Below the pieces are notes generated by a model. It saw only the letters and a list, made by a program, of their open reading frames with translations, had not been told where the DNA came from and did no database searches. A program made the position numbers and the translations under genes. From the NCBI GenBank assembly GCA_026261815.1, contig JAMPIT010000379.1, positions 19,642,501 to 19,706,500 of the forward strand: DNA of 64,000 nucleotides. The letters run 5' to 3'. Of the stretch, positions 27,001 to 36,000 are shown piece after piece. The DNA is from Monarcha castaneiventris obscurior. Lineage: Eukaryota; Chordata; Aves; Passeriformes; Monarchidae. Each line of letters begins with the position of its first letter. Positions within the stretch are counted from its first letter, which is position 1.

Positions 27001-30000
27001 ATGCCCCTATTGTGTGGCTGCAAAAAGAGCACCCCAAAATCCACTAGCTGTGGTGGGCACATAAACAAACAAATAAACAATGAGCTCAGAAGAATAAATC
27101 TCAATTTAAATTTAAAAAATGCCTTTGACTGCTCTGAAAACCTTTCAGCCCATTAAAACCCAGACATTGTGATGTGACATTTCCTTACATATTAATGACA
27201 TTAGTGTAATCACAGGAGCCCATCCCACTGGTGTTACCTGGTAAGCATGGTCCGTGTGTACGAGGTAGAGGTTGGTAGGAGCTGAGCGGCTCAGAGGTGT
27301 CATCAATTTAGTCTCGGTTTTGGCACAGGAAGTTTCAGGACGGATTGTGTCTTGGGTGGGAAAGGAAGGAGGAGATGCTAAAGATGGAGAGACTGGGGAA
27401 AGACTGCTTAAGCCATCAGCTACTGAGTCCGTGTTGAGCCTGATTTCTGTATAGTAAAAATCCTCCTCTCCATCACTGTAGTCAGACTCTCCTACACGTC
27501 TGTATCAACACACAGAAGTAAGAATTGATTAAATGAAAGCAAGAACCCCGAGGTGAATTTTAAGTTCTAGATGCACAAGCAAATATATTAATATTGTCGG
27601 TAAATTAGTATTTGCAGTTTCAACCCTTCCTACTTTATCTGCATTCTAGCTGCAGGGAAGGGGGAGAGGAAAATCATCTAGTCTGAAGGGAAAAGAAGTA
27701 GGAATTACTCTTGTTTCCTCTCTGTGTCATTCTCGACTAATTCTTTGACCTTGGAGTAGATGTTTGACTCCTTCAGGTCAAGTGTCAGCTTCTCATTTGT
27801 AACTATTGTAAAGTTAAAAAGAATCTCACTGCACTCTGTCTTCAAAAGTCACAGCAAAGACAATAGACACAGGCAAGATATACTTCACTCATGTTACAGC
27901 AAACAATATGCAATCTTATCAGAAGTTACTTAATTTTACCAAATACAGCTATGGCTGTTACTCACTCTAACTTTCTGGAGCATAATGGAAGAATTTGCTA
28001 GAAAACAGTCTCACCATGCAACTCACAAACACAGAGAAAGGACTCAAATGGGCTGGCTTGCCATGGCCAGGACTTTCTGGTCCTGCTCTCCAGAAGCAGA
28101 CTTATTGAAGAAGGGCATGCAGAAGGTTTAACTGCCTAAAGTTTCATCTGATGTGCATTTGAGCTCAAGTGCTAACAGTGAAGCAGCCCAGTCAAAGCAG
28201 TAGTTCCCAGCTGACTACACGTTATCTTGAAGTCCAAACCAAAACTTACTGAGAGAACACAGGTCCAGCAGGTTTGAAGGGCTCTACCAGAAGTACCATC
28301 CTTCAGAATGCAGCCAGGCACTCACCAAAACCACTCTCTCCAGCAAAGTTGCTAACTCCAGCAAATTCCAGCAAGGTTTTGCTATTTACTTCTCCCTCTC
28401 CCACACCACAGAGGAGGTCCCCACAGTACAAAGCACAAAGCAACATTCCTAATTGCATTTTGAGAGAGATTTTCTCTGTTTCCCACAGCCTTACTTTTAA
28501 GCCCAACAGTAATTGCTATGACCTTTTCAAGACCATCCTAAGCTCCAGACCTTTCTTGTGGTGGCTTTACTTTTTAAGCAGTGGGTAACACAAACCTACA
28601 CAACAGAGATGTATTCTCACCTAACAGGTGGAAACCGTGACTCCCCACTGTAATTATGTACGAGACAGGTACATCCCTCAGTGAACTGCACAGGAGAGTT
28701 CAGTTGCAAACTAAAGCTCTGAAACAAACTTGTGTCCTAAAAGGTTCATTTGTTTTTGCTTCTAGTCCAAGTAACGAACATGTGTGTCCTGGTTTCATCT
28801 GGGCTGGAGTCAAATTTTCTTCCAAGTAGCTGGCACAGAGATGTCTTTTGGATTTAGGATGAGAAGAGTGTTGATAACACACTGATGTTTTTTACCTGAT
28901 GCTGAGCACTGCTCACTCTAAATCAAGAACTTTTCAGCTTCCCATGCTCTGCCAGTGAGCAGAGGCACAAGTAGCTGGGAGGGAGCATGGCCAGGACAAA
29001 CAGATATTCCATACCACAGAATGTCATGTTTAGTAAATACACTGGAGGGAGTTAGCTGGGAGGTGCTGATCACTGCCTGGGGACAGGCTGGACTTTGGTC
29101 AGTAGGTGGTGAGAAACTCTAATGTACATCACTTGTTTCTCTTCAGTTTTATTTCTCTCTCTCTCCCATTTCATTAAAAGTATTAGAGTCATTAATATTA
29201 CTGTTATTATTATCATTACTGTTACTAGTTTTATTTTGTTTAAGCCATTAAACTGCTCTTGTCCCAACCCATGAGGTTTACTCTTTATTCCTTTGATTCT
29301 TCTCCCCTCCCTGGGAAGGAAGGGGATAGTGAGTGAGCAGCTTTGTGGTACCTTAGCTGCCGACTGGGGACAAACCATGACAACATGCAGCTCAGTTTCC
29401 TTTTTATTTAGGTTTCTTTTGTGGTTTGTGGTTTTGGTGGGTGTTTCGGCTTTCTGGCATTAATTCAACTCAGAACTGGCACAAGCACCTGACCTGATGT
29501 GAAACAAAGCTGGAAAGTATTCATGCAAGACCCTGAACCTGTCTACCACAGAGTGGCATCCCAGATGTGATGTGCAGACAGCACATACAACGTAATGGCA
29601 CTGAGCTGTGCAGCTGACAGGGAAGCGCAGTGTGACCTTGGCCTTCTAGCAAAGTTGACAGAATTTCAGGAAAGAAAGTGCCCTGCTGTTGGAATATGTG
29701 CTCATTCACCAGGACACACTATTCCACAATTTCCTCAGAAACCTAGGGATATGAGACAGAGAAGCCAAGGACAATCCAGCTCATCTCTCCAGCCAAGGGC
29801 AATTGCTCCTCTTCTATACCAAATCCTTTAGACTTCCAAAGAGACTTCTCTCTTACCCAAGGTGAATGGTCCGTATGTGTTTCTGAATCCCTGCAGCTGT
29901 GCTCAGTACCTTCCCACAGTTCTTCCACAGACATTTGAACATCACCTTCATGGAGTTCTGAAAATTATGCATAAAGCAGCATTAGTTGTATGGAAGTTGT

Positions 30001-33000
30001 ATGGATATCAGGAAAAATTTCTTCCTTGAAAGGGTTGTCAGGCATAGGAACAGGTTGCCGAGGGAAACATCACCAACCCTGGAGGTATTTAAAAGACATG
30101 TAGATGTGCTGCTTGGGGACATGGCTTAGTGCTGGACTTGGCAGTGCTGGGTTAAGGCCTGGACTCTTACAAGTCTTTTCCAACTTAAACATTTCTGTGA
30201 CTCTGTAATTCTATGAAGGCAGAAAAAACCTCAAACTACCCAAAACAGATAAACAGTTACAAAACACTGTGAAGGTTCAGAGCCTTTGACTCTGAATCTG
30301 TAATTATCTAACAGTCTCTTGTTAAGTGTGTCACCCTACTAACTCAAGAGAATCACAGTGAAAAGTTGCAGGAGCAGCTTGTGACAAAACTTTACCTCTC
30401 TCTGTTCATTGGCAACACTTTTCCATTCTTAAGTTTCAGTTCCACCACTATGGGAAGTAGACAATATAAAAACTTCCTACGCTTCTTTCAAAAAAAACCC
30501 TGATGAGATTTCTCACTTAATCCAAGGCACTTTCTTAAATCAAGGTCTTTCCAAAGCAAGCTCTTATGAATGATTCTGCTCATGATATTTACAGCACAAA
30601 AAATATTGTGCCAGAAAAACATAGCTTCTGTTATGACAATATTCACCATGAGCTGGCACAATCTGCTTTTGTTTCACTCAGAAGCTGCTGTAGACTTTAC
30701 TCAGACATGAGAATGAGAAGTTATCGGTCTGTGTTCAATATAAAAAAAAATATGGGTATAATCTCATTTAAGTATTCTTTTTATATTCTTTAATACAACT
30801 TCATTGATCCCCACTGAGTTATCATTGATTTAGAGCACAGCCAACAAGGCTATAACTAGGCCAATCTTCAACATTTTGAAGACTCTGGAGAAAAGTAGTC
30901 TTAAAACAACACAGATGTTACAAACCCTAGAGATATGTAAAAGCTAATTTTACCCCAAAATGAAACAAATTTTATACAGTTTAAATAAAAAAAGAATTCT
31001 AAATAGCTTGTACGTCTCAAAAGTAATTTTCTCTATTATTACAGAACACATTATTAACACAAGGAAGAACATCAAAATACTGTAGTATTATTCTATAATT
31101 TTATATATAAGATTAAATTAATATATTCACATCAAACTCAATTGAAAAAAAAAAAAAAGGGAGGAACAAGCACATTCCAAGAGTTAAGTACATTTCACTG
31201 TGCCTTGAACAAAAGCTTCTCGGTGCTTTCTTCAATTTGGACCCTTTGGAACTGTGTGCCAGAGGATGGTTTCAGCATTTGCTAGGAAGATGATGATTAG
31301 AATATAACATTAAAAAAAAATCTCAGCTGATGGGCTTTTTAAAATATATGTTGATTGTAGTAGCATGTTCTCATAGTTACCCTGCAGTCTAACATCTCCT
31401 GCTTTAAAGCATGAATGCTTAGGGCTTTGAGATTTGAGGTACCTGATCATACTGTTCGCATGAAAAATCACTTTGGAATAAATTGCACGTAAATTGCCTA
31501 TTTTTTAATTTGGGAATACAGCTATCAGTCAAATAGATACAGAACTTTTTCTATTCTCAAATGAAATATAATGTATCTAGCAATTCTGATAGATACTTTT
31601 CTTACTTCTATAATATAATATTAAATACTATTATCAGCTCCAAACCATGCAACCAACCACTGACTATGGCAACAAGATGAAGGCCATGTTTATAACTGAC
31701 ACCCTAGGAATTCCAATATGGCATCATGAACACCACATGTATCTTTATGAACACAGAATGGTTTAACATATCCATCCCCAGTTTGATGGTAAAATCAGTC
31801 TCCTTGCTACACTTTGGTTTTGGATTTTTTGTCAGTGGCAGGAGTTTGCAAAAACCCATGCACTTCTAACATAATCAAGTGAAAGCTCACTCAGCAGAAA
31901 TAAAGAACATGCTTAAATTTCTTCCATTTCCTTTCCAAAAACTACCTATTCAGGCTTAATGTTTCATTTAAGAAAATAACGGAACATAAATGGTTTGGTG
32001 AGGAATAACTAACTACCTTAGAGGAGACTTTTAAGCAAATAGTAAGGTTACCAATCACTCTATTTCCAGGTTTACTCCTTCTGACTTTTGCAGCCCTGAA
32101 GAAGAAATAACCTGAACATTTTTGTTTCAGCTTCTAAACATGCTTAACTTGTACTCAGATCAAGTACCATGCTGGAGCCAGAATAAAGAAAAAAAACCTG
32201 CAGGAAAGCAAGTTAATTTATAAAACCAAGTTTGGCATGGAATGTTACTGTTTACCTAAATAAAACATTTGCCATACAAAGCAAAATCCCTGTGAACCAG
32301 AACAGACAGTGTAATAGACCTATGGTGGGTACATAAATAGAAATATTTGAAAGCAACTATAAAAACAATAAAGATGGCAGCTGCAAACCCGTCTGTCTCA
32401 TCACAGCTAAGCAGTAAGAGTGGTGCTCATAAGATGAAGGTTCACTGAGAAGTAAAAGGCAAACCAGGACACTTCTGCACTCCTACTCCTCCTCTGCCAC
32501 ACAACCCCAAATTGTCTCTCTGTTTAGTGTAACGCTCAGCTCCAACTTCAAAGGTGTCCTCCAAAATACTTTTTTCCTTCTTAGCAAGATGCACAAACAT
32601 TTTACACCCCTTTCCCACCAACAAGGGAAGAACCACATGAGTCAGCAAATGAGCAGCTTCTGGAGCAACAGAATAAATCTGAACAGGTTTAAACAATCAT
32701 TAAAACTTCTTCCTGCTGGTGATGAAGCAACAAACTGTCTCAGACTGAGCCAGGAACAAATTCACTAAGGGAATAAATTCTGTTTTTTCTCCTTACAAAA
32801 AGCCCTTTTACATCTTGCTATGTAAAATCTGTCCCGTTGTGTTGGGAGGGAAGAAAACTTGGACTAGTGCCACCTCTTTGTTTTCTTTTTCTTCCAGAGA
32901 AGCTTGCTGGCTAGCAACAGTGCTTTTTTGGGGTTAGTTTTGGACCTTTTTTTTTATGTTGTGTTTTATTTAGCCTGCTTTGGCACTCCAATTGAGGATA

Positions 33001-36000
33001 AATTTGGCTAATGCTAATACTATATCAAAAGCCACCGGGTTTGAGCTTGCTCTCTCCTTTTTTCACTCCATATGTTTGTGCAGAGAAAGCTTCACAGTAT
33101 TAAGGTATCTGACATGCTGTCAGACAAACAGCACTTACAGGGAACAAGGAGTATTAAGGCCATAGTCAGTTTTTGTGATGACATGTAAAGGCTGCCTGTT
33201 GCATCCTGCACACAGAGAATTTGTCAAAGTAAGACAGAAATCCCTTGAATGGCCAGAGGCAGCACCTTCTGGAAATCACTCTAGTGTTTTCTGAGCAGGA
33301 GGCTCTGTAGCACCTCACCATCTGGCAGGAAATATGTGGTTCTGATGGCAGCATGTGTGTGCAGGAGGTGACCACGTTGAATGAGACACAGTGACTAGGC
33401 GAAGTCCCTACATTAACTGGATGCCAAGGAAGGATATACAAGCAGAGCTATTTGGGTGACCTGTTCCTTTCTCACAACAAAGTAAACCTTCCAACATCCT
33501 ATCTGCCCATGGGTATGGAATTTAACACGAGGCTAACCTTTCTCTTCCTAGGAATGGGTTCATCGAAGAGAAGGTTGCTTGTTTCACCTTCATCAATACC
33601 ATCATCTGGCTGGGAAGGTGTCCGAAAAGCTTTGAAGCTATCAGCTGACAGAGGTGGAGATGGGGTGGATGGGTTGGACTGGTCACTGGGAGCATTCCAG
33701 CTCCAGTATCCACTGCTGCTGGTACTAGAAGGCACAAATCCTCCTTCTTTCCAAGATCCATTCAGGGATTCTGTCAAGAACAACAACAGCCATAATTACA
33801 GCAGTGTCATTGTGACAGGGCTAAGGAACTCTTTTCTAAGGTTTAGATACCATGTTGGTAATTAACTGTACATTCAGTAAAGGAAAGTGAAAGCGTTGGT
33901 TGTAGAGAGAACAATCATATCTATACCACTGCACACAAGTTACATATTCCACACTTGATTTTTATTTTATTTAAAATAAACAAACAAACAAACAAAAGCA
34001 GCAAAGTATTTTTCCAAAAAGAAATGTTGCATTTGAAAAGATAACCTGTTCTGAAGCATAAACAGCAAAACCAGTCAGATATTGCATGCATGATTTAAGG
34101 AAAACACTTAAATTGACCTTTAAAGGTCCCTGCAAACCCAAACTATTCTATGATTTTAAACACATCCTCAACTTTCAACAGGAACACATGACTATGGTGC
34201 GGCACCAAAGCAAGCTCCAAGCCACCCTACGGCCAACAGGAGATCCTGTGGGAAGGGGACACATATGCTGAGCCCCAAAACACTAAGAAGATCCACAAAA
34301 ACATGATCATCTTCCCAGTACTAAAACACCAGAGAAAACCATAGTTACACTCTGTGTTACAATCTCTCAGTACACAGGCCTGTGCCTGATCTGAATCTCT
34401 GTGTGAGCTGGTGTTGTATCCCTTGGGCATACAGGTGTCCAGGCATCTACTTTCAGAAGTGGAACACACGGACCCTGGATCACCTCCACATGGACTCACT
34501 GGAGGAACTGCCCCTCAGTGCAGCAGCTCTCCTGGCATTATGTGGCAGGGAGACACTCAAACTAACACCTTACACCCTGCAACACCGTGGGCGGGAGTAA
34601 CAGCACTGCCTGTGCAGTCTGAGTGAGGCACAGCCTGAGCCGTGCTTCACAGGCAGAGGTCCCCAGGCCATAGACACTGGCACGTCACTCCCACCAGTCC
34701 CTAAAGGGCTGCTGGCAGCAGAGGAGTGTGTAGGCCATCAGCCCAGCAAAGGCATGGCCCCAGCACACCCAGGGTGCAGCCACAGGTGGCTCTGCCAGAA
34801 CCCTCAGCTTCTCACAGGGCTTGGGCAAATGTGCAGGGATGGTTTAGGTGCGGCTTGTCCCTAACTCACGCACTGGAATCTTCTCCCAATGACACTGTAG
34901 GTGCCTGAGTATTGTGCAATACCTGACTTTGAAGCTGGCAAGCAAATAACATCTGATCTGTTAATGAAACAATATTGAAATGTGAGACAAGTCTTCTCAA
35001 GCCAGTGCCTGTCTTTAAAAGATCTGCAGAAGTCACTCCTTCATTCCTTCTCAATTTCTTTCAGAAAAATTTAACTAATGATGTTGGCAAGAAAGTGAGT
35101 GATTAAAAGCTTACCCCCAAACCAATGAATTTTTGGGTTTTTCTCCTAATTCAGTTGGTTTTGGACAAAATCCTTAATGATTAACATCAGCTGCTCAAAA
35201 AAACAGAACGCAGTGCCCCCTTGAGTAGGCAGCAGTACTGATTTACTGATCAGGGCTACACAGCATAAATGGAATTGACCCTCTCCCTCCACCCCTCCCA
35301 GTTCCTGTTTGGAAAAGGACATACACGTTTCTGGTAGCTCCTAAGTTAACATATGAAAATGTCATGTTTTGTCTCACGATTACAACCTTCATGTGACTGT
35401 AATGAAGATGGGTTTTGTTTCTTTTAAATATTTGGTACTTCCGTCTTGTGTCAAAGCCAAAAAATACATCTGGTATCAACTTGTGACCTTAGCATAGCTT
35501 AAAATTTCCATGTCTTCAGAAAAACAAAGGAACACTCTTTCAACTACTACTTTCTGACACAGTTATGCTGGTACTTTCTATTCTAAGTGTTTACAGCTTT
35601 CCCTCACCTTGCTGAGAGAGGTAAAACAAGAACATTTCTGAAGTAGTATGGAAAAGACTGAATGAAGTTGACAACAGGAAAAAAACCAAACACTGGTTCT
35701 CATTCATACTAACAAATCTGTCCATGTAAAGAAGTTTAATATATAAATAAATACAACTTACTCTTATTTTGGGGCTCTTTTCACAATGCTGGAGTTGCGT
35801 GAAAGAGAACCAGACCAAATATTATTCAGCTGCAGAGAAACAAGGGCCAAACTCTGATCCAGTTTACATGGGTGATCATCCCCAGGAATTCCAGCATGGA
35901 TCTGACTTTAATATTAACGCTAATGTTATTTTTTTTACTTCTAGGCAAAATTCCATTTGTTTTAAAAAAAGTTCATTTAATTATACTGCTACTTATTGCC

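Larger units (their letters stand above)
22578..27237 (-). other. ZNF704: ZNF704 intron D/E
   Basis: This 4660-bp intron contains an inverted repeat at 23051-23076, a TTTA-type microsatellite near 24535-24552 and the diverged CR1 relict at 24788-25245. A moderately GC-rich stretch at about 25740-25990 shows no recognisable coding potential. Confidence 0.9.
29958..33537 (-). other. ZNF704: ZNF704 intron B/C
   Basis: This 3580-bp intron has the CR1 end at 30002-30216 next to exon C and an A-tract near 31145-31158. The remaining sequence is AT-rich with no recognised element. A chance open frame at 33166-33441 on the minus strand has no family resemblance. Confidence 0.9.
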
